A stretch of DNA of 64,000 bases from Microbotryomycetes sp. JL201 (GCA_033819885.1 JAQYUZ010000028.1:154853-218852); one strand, 5' to 3'. Positions 46,878 through 57,741 are shown, counted from the stretch's first letter. Program-made: numbers and translations. The notes: a model not told the origin generated them from the sequence alone.

Positions 46878-48431
46878 TCAAGCAATGAACGGGAACATGG
46901 CTTTGCGGTTTCTTGGATAATCCGAACCAAACTCTTTGCGGTACCTCTTGTGTTTCTTAACAGCCCATACGTACATTTGACCGACAGCAGCGACGATGAA
47001 CACGAGCGCTTTTCACAGGGGGAAACGAGGCAGTGCTTAGCGTCAACCTGTACCAGTCATGCAGTCGAATTCTCATCAACAGACTCACTGCCAGGGTCGA
47101 GCGTCAAGCCAAAGAACGCGGCCCAGCTGACGGTTTCGAAAAAGTAATTCGCGCACGAAACCAAATTGAAACCGTAGCCACGAGGAATGTTGCGTTGACG
47201 CGTACCGGCTGGGCGCAAAGAGCTCAAGTTGAGGTGAGTGATAAAGTTGCTCACTTCGCCGTACTGTGTCGAGATCAGCGTGAGTACAGAGATCGTCAGC
47301 TCGAACGCGCGCTGTTCAGTGGCCAAAGCTGGAACGCAAAAAAAAGCGACTGACGAGCCAGAGTGCGGCCCAACCGTAAATCCAGTTGTCTTGATTGCGA
47401 ACAGAAGTACCGAGGGCCTTGGCGCCGTTCCAAGGACCGTACAGAGGCGCGGCGATCAGTAGTCCGCTCAGACCCCAGTAGTGCGCCGAACTGGACAGCG
47501 CGAACCGTCTCAGCGCCACTCGGATGAATAAGAGCTCGCTACCACTATCTTACTTTTTGTACACGTTGAACATTGGCATCGTCGCCGACGAGAACTTGTG
47601 CACACTGTCGGATAAATCGTATGAGGAAAGATGGGTAATCGCTCTCTCTGAAGCACGTACAACAGAGTCTCGAGCTCTCGCTTGACAAAGTGAGCAACGA
47701 CCAAAGCCATGGCAACCCTGTACGTGAGTGAGATGAGCGAAAGAACGAGCCCAAAATCTCGAGTCGTGCTCACTGCTGCATGCGGGAATGTTCGAATGTC
47801 TTGCGGTAGAATAGTTTCTGTGCATAGTAGAAAGCAGGGTGGATGAAGATTGGGCCCGCCTATGTCGAAGGCTCATGTTAGAATGGGCTTCGTTCGGTGG
47901 CGCGAGTACGAATGCTCACGTATTCGATCAGAAACTGCCCGGAAGAATGCAAAATGTCAGTCCTAGGCGTAACAGACAAGTTGAGCAGGCGCAGAGCCAC
48001 TTACGACCGTCTTCCATGCTGAGCGAGTTGCCGGAATATCAGGTTTCACGCAGGTCAGCTCGGTCGAACGTGGATGCTCAGTTACGTGGCGCAATTTGAT
48101 ATTCTTACAGATTTGTGGCCCCAGATCCTTGATTTCAAGCGACGCATTGTGCTGCACCCCGTACTCGCTCAACTCTTTTGAATCGTCTTCCAACACTTGC
48201 TTGTCATCCGTCGTCAGGCGCTGACGATAAAAGTCGAGCTGACGAAGCATGTAAGCTCATTCAACCATGGTGTACAGCGATCGCTTGGCCATTCTGGCGG
48301 CGCACCTTTGTCTGACGCGCGATCGCGCGCTTGAGTTCGGCGACGGTCGGCTTTGAAGTCTCGAGCTTGATGGTGCAGGGGAACTTCTTGCTCTGTTTGC
48401 CGGCGCGCGGCTTGATCGTGACCGACACCAT
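46878..48431 (-). CDS. TSC13: Very-long-chain enoyl-CoA reductase Tsc13
   Basis: ER membrane enzyme for the last step of very-long-chain fatty acid elongation (reduction of trans-2-enoyl-CoA). The N-terminus (start 48431, MVSVTIKPRAGKQSKKFPC) forms the ubiquitin-like domain of the TECR family, with YRQRLTTDDKQVLEDDSKEL. Membrane part: EYIGGPIFIHPAFYYAQKLF, ALVVAHFVKRELETL, LVHKFSSATMPMFNV, SAHYWGLSGLLIAAPLYGP, LSSLRPAGTRQRNIPRGYGF and LVSCANYFFETVSWAAFFGL. The C-terminus, VKKHKRYRKEFGSDYPRNR then MFPFIA, is the steroid 5-alpha-reductase-type end. The small intron near 47350 is not precisely placed. Confidence 0.92.
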
Positions 48432-48625
48432 GGCTTGAGCGCAAAGCCCAAAGCTGCGATGCTGGGCTGTTCGATCAAATAAAGACAAGAAAAGGCAAGA
48501 CGAGTGCAGAGCAGGGAGCATTGTTTACTTGTGATTCAAGATCAAGCTCCACTTGTGCGAACGCATTCAAAAATATGGTCCATGTCGTCGCATGCGCAGC
48601 GTGTCTTGCTTCTCCGTCTTTGGCC
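48432..48625. promoter_or_regulatory. Divergent promoter between TSC13 and the CDK7/KIN28 gene
   Basis: 194 bp separate the two outward-pointing start codons. No named motif is evident. A tract AAATAAAGACAAGAAAAGG lies near 48477-48495. Confidence 0.35.
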
Positions 48626-50231
48626 ATGCAGGCCGCCGAAGAGGCCAATGAGCGCATTCAAAGCAAATACAGCAAGGACAGAAAGGTCAGCCATGATGTG
48701 CAAGCCTTGTATAACTCTAGCTGCCGCGAGCTAGCTCATATCGACAAGCGAGCGCGCGCTGACTCTCGTGTTGGCCATCGAACCCGGCGCACAGGTCGGT
48801 GAAGGTACATATGCCGTCGTGTATCTAGGGAAAGAAAAGGCCACCGACCGCAAAATTGCCATCAAAAAGGTTCGTCGGCCGAGTGGAAGGCGCCAAACTC
48901 TCGGACGAGCGCTCAACGCTGTTTGTCACTCTCGAGCAGATCAAAGTCGGCCAATTCAAGGATGGTTTAGACATGAGTGCGATCCGAGAAGTCAAGTTTC
49001 TGCAAGAGTTGCGCCATCCGAACGTTATTGAAGTACGGACCCTGATCCAATTGAGCATCACTCTACACTTCTAACCGGTCCTGACCTCAGCTGCTCGACG
49101 TCTTTTCAAACAAGTCCAACTTGAACCTCGTTCTCGAGTTTCTCGACACGGATCTCGAAGCCGTCATCAAAGATAATTCGCTCGTATTCCAAGGCGCAGA
49201 CATTAAAAGTTGGATGCTCATGACGATGAAGGGCCTCGAGTTTTGCCACCGCAACTGGATACTTCATCGCGTACATGTGTCATGCGCCTCAACGCATGAT
49301 TCGGGACGCTGAACGTTACGTTTCCCGCAGGATATGAAGCCAAACAACTTGTTGATCGCGCCTGATGGCACGCTCAAGATTGCAGATTTCGGCCTTGCGC
49401 GAGAATATGCGGATGAGAACGCCAAAATGACTTGTCAAGTTGTCACGAGGCAGGCTCTGACGGGAGCCACTGAAGAAATTTGAACGTGTAGCTGACTGAT
49501 ACTCCATCCATAGGTGGTATCGACCGCCAGAGCTACTCATGGGTGCACGATCGTACAGCACAGGGGTCGACAATTGGGCGGCAGGGTGTATCTTTGCTGA
49601 ACTCATGTTACGCGTGCCCTACATGGCTGGAGAGAGCGACTTTGAGCAGCTCAACGTCATTTTCTCTGCTCTTGGTAGTCCGACAGATGCAGACTGGCCG
49701 GTCCGTCGCCCTTGCACTGCCAAGACCTTTTCTTTGTTCAATACAACTGACATCTTCTTCACGCTACCACCTGCAGGGCATGCGGAAACTGCCCGAATTT
49801 GTCGAGTTTGAAAAAAAGCCGAAACAAGACCTCAGAATGCTGTTCAGCGCCGCGTCCGCCGACGCCATCGATTTACTACAAAAATTGTTGACGTATGATC
49901 CCCGGAAACGGATAACGGCTAGACAAGTGAGTTGATGTGACGCCTTCGACCCTTATTTGATAAACGGAAATAAGGCTGACGACGAACGTGTCAATCTCAG
50001 GCATTAGATCATCCTTGGTTCCATGCTGTTCCTCGTCCGACTGCACCATCAAAACTGCCCAAACCGACGGCCGAACTTAAACCAAGGCCGCTCCCTCCAG
50101 CAGAGTCGGCCGCCGGCGCAAAAGGTTCGACTGACACGGCAACCAACAAGAAACGTAAAGTGCGAGACGACTTGGTCAAAGAAGAGTCTGGCCAAAAAGT
50201 TGCTAGAAAGCTCGACTTTTTCAAGGCGTAA
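48626..50231 (+). CDS. KIN28: Cyclin-dependent kinase Cdk7/Kin28 (TFIIH kinase)
   Basis: Serine/threonine kinase of TFIIH that phosphorylates the RNA polymerase II CTD. The start at 48626 gives [20 protein letters not shown], then across an intron the Gly loop [32 protein letters not shown] (the PSTAIRE-equivalent helix), [47 protein letters not shown] and the T-loop [20 protein letters not shown]. The last join requires a GC-donor intron (49450-49513). [18 protein letters not shown]-type wording and HRNWILHR separate Cdk7 from other CDKs. The C-terminal tail is Pro/Lys-rich (NKKRKVRDD) and ends at 50231. At least eight introns. Confidence 0.94.
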
Positions 50232-50323
50232 GAGTATACTGAGTAGAGTGAAACGGTATTGTATTCGAACGAGTTGCTTGTTGTAACAAAATGTGACTGC
50301 ACTGCATACACAGACAAGTACGT

Positions 50324-52024
50324 TCACACAAGGTCGACCCAGCCCGCTCCTCGACAAGGTTCCGACGCCCAGTAACCTTCACCTGTCCTCCTTTCATTTT
50401 CTTTGCCGAGCGCATACATCCTCCATTGCTCGCCAAAGAACAAGCTCTTGCTGCGTTTGCGGTGCATTGTTGCTGCCGTCCAATCTGGAGAAGTCGACAC
50501 GAGCGCCAGAGATTTAGCGGGTGGCGGTGACGGGCTGGTGAGCGATGTACAAGCGAGACAGGTGAGTGCATGAGAGCTGCGCTGTCTCCGTATCGCTCGT
50601 ATGTCGACGAAGCGTTCGTCGGTTGCCAGCGCTTCACCGCTCAGCTCGTCTTCACTGTCGCTGACAATGGCGCAATCGGCATCGTTCGATTCGTGCAATG
50701 GGAGTGGATGACTCCGTGGCGATTCGGGTCGAGGGGGAGACCTTCGCCTGCCGGGCCTGATCCGTGCGCATGCGTCCGACTTTGGTGACCGGCCCCGACT
50801 ATTGTCAGAACAGGTGAGCGGATTCGTTTGCCGCCGTGATGGCAATGTCGGCCGCTGGCGAATGTTTGGAAATGTAGAATGCAAAAATCCGTGTCTCGGC
50901 GTCGAAGGCGGCGGAGGAGGCGAGGTCCACAGTGGTGAGCCTGGTCCGGAAGCAAAGGTTGGCGGAGTTGAAAAGTACTCGTCGTCATCGTCTTCCTCGT
51001 CTTCGAAACACGCGGCCATGTTTGACCAGGTGACTGGTGGAGTTGGTGTACTGCTGCCGACTTGGGGCGACGGTGGCGTCGGAGGCAGCTCGTCCGTCTC
51101 GGGTGGCGGACTTTGGCGGGATGAGTGTGCACTGGATTGTGAAACGGCGATCGGCGGCGAAAAGCGTGGATCAAATGGATTTAGTGATTCGGCTGCGGCT
51201 CGTCTGCCATGAGTGTCGCGCGAGTACACAATCGTTGCGGCCGGTTGCCACGTCGGCACCGACAGCGGTCGCGATCGCCTGCGCTTTGCCAGTGCACTCC
51301 CGTCAATTGGTTGTGTGACTGTCGCTGTATCGAACACGAGCCCGAGAGCATTTTCGTGAGCAGGTGGCGTCGGCGGTGGAGTCCTGTCACCGGCCTGGGG
51401 CGAGCGATGTGTCGTCGATCGACGAGGCCCGAGCGAGACGTCAAGTTTGAGCGACGGTGAAACACCGAAATTGGTCGGAGCTTCGCATGCAGGTGAGGCA
51501 GCAGCGGTGTCGACCCGAGTACATGGTAAAGAATGTTGTATTTGATTCATTGTCGTCGTCGTCGTTTCAGTCTCGAGGTCATTGTCGCCGAGCTGCGGCT
51601 GCCATCGTTCGCGAACGATGCTAGGCAGCCATGCGCTGCCGGCGCGGAGCACACTTTGGGCCAGGGGCAGTTGTGCCAGATTGGAGACGACGTACACGAG
51701 CGCGTCCGTCATTGATGACGCAGCAGTCGCGCCAGTGCGGTCGTTTGTCGCAAGTGTCGCGTGAAACTGGCGCCTAACCTGTCGAGTTACAATAGTTATG
51801 CTGACGATGAGGCAGGGGAAGGGCATGCAGGTTTCTCTTGTTTGGCTCACCTGCTCTGGGCAGACTGACAGCACGGACATTCGCGAGCGGAAGAGGGACG
51901 AGTTCGCCCACGCGAGTTTCATCATGACCACGCTATGGACGCGCAGCCGGCCCTGCCATTCGATATACAGCGATCTGCCAACCTTGATAGCAAAGTACAA
52001 GTCTAGAAAATCACTCGACTGCAT
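50324..52024 (-). CDS. Proline/serine-rich protein of unknown function
   Basis: One open frame of 566 codons. I do not recognise it. Residues 1-60 are fairly hydrophobic (MQSSDFLDLYFAIKVGRSLY). Then DALVYVVSNLAQLPLAQSVL could be a helix. Most of the rest is disordered: TPPPTPPAHE, PSPQVGSSTPTPPVTW, an acidic patch EDEEDDDDEYF, and Arg/Pro-rich repeats. The C-terminus has an ordered motif, MHRKRSKSLFFGEQWRMYAL, and ends WVDLV at 50324. A canonical intron (GTGAGC ... CGACAG, 72 nt, in frame and stop-free) may lie around 51780-51851. Its stop is only 92 bp from that of the kinase gene. Confidence 0.6.
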   Translation of the reverse strand: MQSSDFLDLYFAIKVGRSLYIEWQGRLRVHSVVMMKLAWANSSLFRSRMSVLSVCPEQVSQTRETCMPFPCLIVSITIVTRQVRRQFHATLATNDRTGATAASSMTDALVYVVSNLAQLPLAQSVLRAGSAWLPSIVRERWQPQLGDNDLETETTTTTMNQIQHSLPCTRVDTAAASPACEAPTNFGVSPSLKLDVSLGPRRSTTHRSPQAGDRTPPPTPPAHENALGLVFDTATVTQPIDGSALAKRRRSRPLSVPTWQPAATIVYSRDTHGRRAAAESLNPFDPRFSPPIAVSQSSAHSSRQSPPPETDELPPTPPSPQVGSSTPTPPVTWSNMAACFEDEEDDDDEYFSTPPTFASGPGSPLWTSPPPPPSTPRHGFLHSTFPNIRQRPTLPSRRQTNPLTCSDNSRGRSPKSDACARIRPGRRRSPPRPESPRSHPLPLHESNDADCAIVSDSEDELSGEALATDERFVDIRAIRRQRSSHALTCLACTSLTSPSPPPAKSLALVSTSPDWTAATMHRKRSKSLFFGEQWRMYALGKENERRTGEGYWASEPCRGAGWVDLV

Positions 52025-52286
52025 CTTGCATGTTTCAGCTTCCAGTGCCCTGCACTGAAGCAGAGCACATTTATACGCAGACTCGCCAGACCCTGCACTC
52101 GACGCGCTTTATCCAATCTAAAATTACTGTTTGCAACTCCTGCGTGAATTGAAGTAGACGATGCCGTGCGTCATCCTGAGCCCCTTGCGCGTGAAAGCGC
52201 TGAGGCCTCTTTGCTGTCTCCTCACACCAGACAGCAACCGGGCTAAAGCGGCAGCCCCATTCACAAAGTCTCTCTCGAATCTCGAG
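52025..52286. promoter_or_regulatory. Divergent gap between two unknown genes
   Basis: 262 bp between outward-pointing starts; expected to hold both promoters. The plus-strand frame upstream of 52287 is also open from 52161 (ATG), so the membrane protein could start earlier. Confidence 0.35.
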
Positions 52287-54134
52287 ATGAGCTCGACTAT
52301 GCTCGTGCTTGTCACGAGCCTCGTCGCGCTTGTCGCTGGCATCGCGCTCGTCCTCAGGCCAGCGTCAACGCCCGTGACGATTGAGACGACAGCGCGTCAG
52401 TTCAAGCTCAACGGACAGCCACTGGAGCACCCTGGACCGGTCGCAGCCAGCGTGTGCCGCGACTTGGACCTGTCGGGCCTGACCATCATCCCTTTGTGCG
52501 CAGTCGCCAGCTTGTGAATGTTTGAACTCCATGAATTGACACTGCTGGACCACTGGAACAGGGTGAAACTACCTTCAATCAAAGTCAGAATTGCCGTCCC
52601 ATTCGTCAAGTCCAAGCGCATCAAAATCACAGTCGCGTCAACCGCGAGCGAAGTCGTCTTTAGCGACTTGCGCATTCGCGAATTGACACACAAGGCCGCC
52701 GATGTCGGCCGAAAACCCATGGCAATCAGAATCACGGACGTCGATTCTGACTTGAGAGGCTTGTTTGGGACAAGAGTGACCGTGGCGCTCGAAACCGTCG
52801 AGGCTGGCAAAGCAGCGCACGTCAGTAAAGGTTGGCGCTGGTCAGGGTCTGGTCGGGTCGACACCAAATTGGAAAAGAGCAACGTTGCGCTGCAAGTGCA
52901 GTTCGTTCAGTCAGAGACCGAAGGCGAGCCAGCGCAGCTCGAAGTGCTCGACTGCGTCATTGACGAAGGCAACATTGACCGGCTCATTGTCGAAGGCTTT
53001 GGCGTCTGGGGCGGACTCGCAACACGATTCACGCCCGCATTAAAGTCGACTTGGCTCGTCAAACGCTCCATTCAACTCATCGGCGACTACCTCGTTAGAG
53101 AAATTGTCGAGCGCGAAGTTGTCAGCGACATTGTGAGGTCCGCATGGCCCCCGATCAGCAAGCACATTGACCCGAGTACGTTTGAGGCGATCAAAGACGA
53201 CGAAAGAGACGGTGCGGCTGCAGAAGAGATCAAGGCGCCGAACCTGTTGGCGCGTCCAAATTCGCCACTTGGCCCCGGTCGCAAATCGCCCGAACCGAAA
53301 AGAAACAGCGCTGCCGTCAGCGCTTTTCGCTTCAGGGCATCTTTGGTCGGTCCAACGATCTTGAAAGGCTTTGCCTTGCCTGATTATAGCCCGCCGCTAT
53401 ACCCAGCGGGCGGGACCCGCGCAGCCCTGCAATCCCTCAACCCATTGACGTCCGAGCTCAAGATTGACATCACCGACTCTGTACTAAGTAAGATTGCGTT
53501 CAATCGCTCGACAGTCTCGTTTGACCCGTCGCGGGTCGGCGCGGGCGATTTCGTGGTAACAGTCGAAGATTTGGCCGTTACGCTCACATCGCGCTTCTCG
53601 TTTCACGCCGACACGAGCAACTTGATTGCATGGACGACGGGTATCAAGAGGCTAGGAGAGTCTGGTACTGCAACGACAAAGATTGATGCGAGATCGCTCG
53701 AGATTCGGTTCATCCTCGTGCCCGCCAAAGACCGAGTCGAACGAGAAGGTCACGGCGCGCCGTTCGTTTTGAAAGACAGCTCGATCAGTCCGTTCAACAC
53801 GTTCGAACCCGTCATAGAGTTTGACAGGGCGTTTCTCAAATTTGGTGCCGATATTGCCAATGCCGTTTCTGCGAGCCTCAAGGTGAGTGAGCGGTGACAC
53901 ACGGTTTGCTCGACTCGGTCAAGGCTGATCAAGCGCTGGTCTCTTCAGGTTCAAATCGCTCAAGCAGCATCGTTTGTTGTGCAACGAGGCATCTCGCGCG
54001 CCTTGCGCAAGTATTTGCAAAAGGGGATGGACGGCGTCGAGGACAAGTTGCGCGAGGCTGGCGTCGAATTGCCACTCGAGCTCAGGGCCAAGGTGTCTGC
54101 AACAGCAGGGGTACAGAATGGTCAAGCCCATTGA
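52287..54134 (+). CDS. Single-pass membrane protein of unknown function
   Basis: Three exons (52287-52495, 52562-53882, 53949-54134) give 571 aa in one frame. The intron 52496-52561 was chosen because it joins LTIIPL to VKLPSIKVRIAVPFVKS in phase and removes stop codons. Residues 1-25 are a membrane anchor (LVLVTSLVALVAGIALVL). The rest is mostly beta-rich and amphipathic (KRIKITVASTASEVVFSDLR, VTVALETVEAG, NVALQVQFVQ), with ALKSTWLVKRSIQLIGDYLV in the middle and a helix FVVQRGISRALRKYLQKGMD near the end. This build recalls lipid-transfer proteins of the TULIP type, but no signature proves it. Unrecognised. Confidence 0.7.
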
Positions 54135-54681
54135 CTTGGAATGCTTTCTTGTTGTTGTTGAGTGTACGATGCAAGCCTGGAAATGCACAGCCCGCGATCT
54201 ATTGTTGTACGTATTCCTATGCACTGGAGGAGCTATCGAAGTAGCCACCTCCGAAATGATGAAGACGTATCGCTTGTCGAAGACCCAGACGAGACGGTGG
54301 CGTCGGAATGGGAAACGTCGGAAGGTTTTCAGCAGAGTAGCGCTATGTGAAAATGCCGTGAATGTCACTTACGAGATGACATGTGAAGTGGCCTGACTGA
54401 CGCTCGTCCATACTGGCACCTTGGACGCCGGGAAGCGGGGGGCACAAAATGATCGTTCCCGCGACGACGCTCTTCTGGAGAATAATCGTGCTGGGTGAAT
54501 ACGATGTTCATGGTGCTCAGTACAAATTGGCTTGCCATTATATCAAACGATTTCAAACGATTTACGAGGGATCGTTTTGCGCACCCAGGCATACGGCGGC
54601 GGGACTCGATTGTAGATTCCTCCATTCCACGGAGGGGTCTTTCAGCCGAGACTCGACTTGCAGATTAACAGCTCAAGTAGT
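54135..54681. other. Intergenic region between two unknown genes
   Basis: 547 bp with short open frames on both strands and no domain. A direct doublet ATTATATCAAACGATTTCAAACGATTT near 54537 (CAAACGATTT twice) is the only repetition seen. It should contain the 3' end of the membrane-protein gene and the promoter of the next. Confidence 0.4.
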
Positions 54682-56093
54682 ATGCCCAGTCAGCCGAGAG
54701 ATAGTGCCGCTGATGTGCGTGTCCGCACGGACCCCTCAGAGGTCGGAGGCGCCGCGACGCCGCTCGACACGCGCCGGAGTCTGCAGTCACTGTCGAATAG
54801 TGTTGAATTGGCAAGCTACCTTGACCAGACGACGAGCGGTGCCGTCTGCGCGGGCTCGCACTGGTCAGTCGTCACGTGCTTCTGACTGCGCAAACGAGAC
54901 TGATTTCACGCGCGTCCGCAAGGCTCCTCCTGCCTAGGACGTCTTCTGCCCGAAAGCAGTCTGCGCGGGTAGCCGAACGATCTACAATCAATCAAGAGAA
55001 AACGGAACGGCGCTTCACAGCCGAGGGAACGCATTTTGTCCAGTCGCTCGTCGAGAGCACGACCGTTGATCATGAGGTCAGCTTGATGATTTACTTGCGC
55101 TCAATGGTTTCGCGGATGATTTACCACTTCATCACTATGGCTCTTAAAGGGATGGATGTTTGGGGACAAAAGAAATGCGAAGAAACAAAAGCAGGCGGCC
55201 GCGAGCCTTGCAAAAGGTGAGTGGGCAATTGCAAGTGTTCCCAACCGATACGCTAGCGCTGACGCGCCAGAGTATTCGTTGTTTGCAGCGCGTGATGAGT
55301 TCCGGAACGATGTCCAACAACTCGCTACACGACTTGGCGTCAGGCAGGGACGCTGGGCGTTGTATCCTAAACCTAAAAAGCTCAAGATGATTTGGGAACG
55401 GCTCGTCAAGGCCTTCGCTTCGCCTCAAACCGCCTTGTCAAAGACAAACTTTGTTGACAAGCTCGAGCTCGTCAGGCATCGAAACGCTCAAGGGTGAGTA
55501 CTTTGCGACTATCAGACTGGAGATGATGCTGAGACGCAATGGCTTTCACTTTGAGTCTCGGCATGATCAATGTGCACTGCCTCGACTCGTACGACAAATC
55601 CAGAGTGCTCGAAGTCGGTCGGCTGCTGTACGACGTCGTGAATGACCAGCAGCAGACATTTTACGCACGCGCCAATGTCAGTCGTCACCATTTTGTGCAC
55701 AGCCATCTCTGACGTCGAAGAACGTGCAGGATCTTTTGGGCATCAACGACAAGCACGTGTCAGGCATCGACCCGTGGATGTACACAATGAGTCAGTCTTG
55801 CAATCTCAGTAGGCTGTCAAATCTCCCTGACGGACCGTATGAAAGAGGACATCAAAGAAGGTTGTGACCAGGTGTGGACGGCGATCGACGAGGCGGCGAT
55901 TGGATCGTCGACGGGGATGACGATGCTCACAGAGGGTTTCAAGCTGGTCAAAAAGCCCCCGCGGCAGCGCATAAAGAAACCCCGGGAGCTCAAGGCACCA
56001 TCGTCGCCGAACGTTCGAAAGCGCAAGGCACCCTCTTCATCGCAAAAAGGTTCAAATCGCCCTCCGAGCCGGCCCAAGACCTCGAGAAAATAA
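54682..56093 (+). CDS. Protein of unknown function, multi-exon
   Basis: Start ATG 54682. Exons 54682-54863, 54923-55076, 55150-55216 and 55271-55493 join in phase; further exons near 55560-56093 complete it. I do not recognise a domain. Segments: an N-terminal TPLDTRRSLQSLSNSVELAS, ERRFTAEGTHFVQSLVES, GWMFGDKRNAKKQKQAAASL, DEFRNDVQQLATRLGV, ALYPKPKKLKMIWERLVKAF and GMINVHCLDSYDKSRVLEVG. Helix-rich DRMKEDIKEGCDQVWTAIDE precedes a strongly basic tail (KKPPRQRIKKPREL ... RPKTSRK) that could bind nucleic acid. The conserved look and proper splicing argue that it is a real nuclear protein. Confidence 0.6.
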
Positions 56094-56559
56094 TCATTCG
56101 CAAGTGCTGCTGTGCTTCAAAAGATGTTCAATCGCATGTTTGTTCTTTGTTGCTTGTTTTTGCAATGAAAAGGTACGGCTTGTAAAACGTTGCCGAAGCG
56201 CTATCCATCGCATCTGACGGAGATCACAAGGCAACCCGCTTCACACAGATCTTCATGTGTTTTCTGAGAGACTGAGCTAGCCAGTGGCAATTAGTCCACA
56301 ATCGTTTAACCTTTCGTGTCGCCGAGGTAACACTTTGGTAAGGGCTGTAAAAACGGATTTTACTAGTGCTTAGAAGCACGTTCCTATTCATCTGTGTTGG
56401 TGCCCCTCGCAATTACTTTCACTGTCAGACTCGTCCTCTAGGCGCCGAGCTGCTCCCGTCGATTGAGCTGTTCCAAACCAGCTGCAGCAACCTGTAATGC
56501 GGCACTGACAGGCCGCATATCCTCCCGGACCCAGTCAATCAACTGCGTTGAAGCATGCA
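56094..56559. other. Intergenic region between convergent unknown genes
   Basis: 466 bp between the 3' ends of the two unknown genes. AT-richer than the surroundings (for example 56100-56175). No repeat or RNA gene recognised. Confidence 0.4.
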
Positions 56560-57741
56560 CTAGTTAGCCTGATTTCTGAACGTCTGGTCCCGGATGTCAC
56601 GACTTGCAAATGCCCGTGCCTCGATCAGTTGTTCGGCGCGCTGAAATTCTCGCTCCGTTGCCGCGCGCGATCCGAACCTCTCGTACAGAGTCTCGATGGG
56701 ATATACTGTCAGTGCACTAGTACCGAGGTCCGCGATATCGTCGACGTCCCCGTTACCGCGGGCAAACTGGCCCTGAACGTTGAGCTGATCAAAGAAGAAA
56801 TTGAAGTCACTAGCACGCAGGTTCTGTGCCCAATGTGCGGCGATACGGTCAGAAACCCCAGGGTGCAGTTGCCTTTCTTCCGGCACGGTTTTTGTCGAGT
56901 GTCGTCCTGCGGCCGTTCCAGGGTTCTTGTAAAACTTGTGCCCGTCTGCAACGACATGCATGAGCTTGATCGCAGCTTTGCGCCGTGCCTCGGGAATCGA
57001 GTTCAAGGGGGGCAACAATTGAAGCAATGAAACCGAAAAAGTAGTTCGTCGGGCTCGCTTGACGAGCACCTCCAAGTTTCGCGAAGGCCAATCTTGCCGT
57101 CGCACCAGGCGATAGATACTCCGATCCAACCTTTTCTTTTCCTCCCTCGACAGCTGATGAAATACGGTCCAACCCATGCGGTACTCTGCAGCAGGTACAC
57201 GAAAAGCCGACAAGTGCCAGCCCTGCAGGCGTTCTGGGTCATGTCGCGTACGATACAGGTAGTAGCGGAGCGTCGCAAAAATTGACGCCGAAGTGGAAAT
57301 AATATCGAGCGCTAGTAGCAAGAGCTCGTTCGTGCAAAGTCTCCAAGCAGCTGATGTACGAGGCTCACCTCTTGCCGGATCGTAGCTGGCGCCTAGATGG
57401 TGAACCATGTCCAAAACGTCGACCCCGAGGTCGACATTTGCATTCACTACGACCGGCCTCGAGTGGTTTGGCAGCAAAATCATTTGCTTGTTCTCGGCGT
57501 CGATAATCTGAACAGCCTGGGGTGTATGCAGGCGAAACACCCACAGGATGGCTGGGAGTTCCAGTCCGAAGAGCACTCTCATGACAAAGTTGGCAATCTC
57601 GACGCTTTTTGGCATGGCGCGGGAACGGGCAGCAACAGAAAGCAAAGAAGCAGCGCCTGGAAAAATGTGCATGGATGCGGCATTCTTCTGAAGGTGGGGA
57701 GACCGTTTGACTCCTATGGCAGCACAGCACCTTGTCATCAA
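56560..57741 (-). CDS. Single-frame protein of unknown function
   Basis: A 393-codon open frame without obligatory introns. I cannot name it. The N-terminal third has a hydrophobic segment (VMRVLFGLELPAILWVF) and ILLPNHSRPVVVNANVDLGV. A GTGAGC donor after DPARG and an in-frame CTGCAG about 144 nt downstream allow an intron. The middle is basic and helical (QLSREEKKRLDRSIYRLVRR, EVLVKRARRTTFSVSLLQLL). The last third has AIKLMHVVADGHKFYKNPG, RIAAHWAQNLRASDFNFFFD and AEQLIEARAFASRDIRDQ. It could belong to the accessory segment with the nucleases that follow. The start could be any of several Met codons between 57615 and 57741. Confidence 0.5.
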   Translation of the reverse strand: MMTRCCAAIGVKRSPHLQKNAASMHIFPGAASLLSVAARSRAMPKSVEIANFVMRVLFGLELPAILWVFRLHTPQAVQIIDAENKQMILLPNHSRPVVVNANVDLGVDVLDMVHHLGASYDPARGEPRTSAAWRLCTNELLLLALDIISTSASIFATLRYYLYRTRHDPERLQGWHLSAFRVPAAEYRMGWTVFHQLSREEKKRLDRSIYRLVRRQDWPSRNLEVLVKRARRTTFSVSLLQLLPPLNSIPEARRKAAIKLMHVVADGHKFYKNPGTAAGRHSTKTVPEERQLHPGVSDRIAAHWAQNLRASDFNFFFDQLNVQGQFARGNGDVDDIADLGTSALTVYPIETLYERFGSRAATEREFQRAEQLIEARAFASRDIRDQTFRNQAN

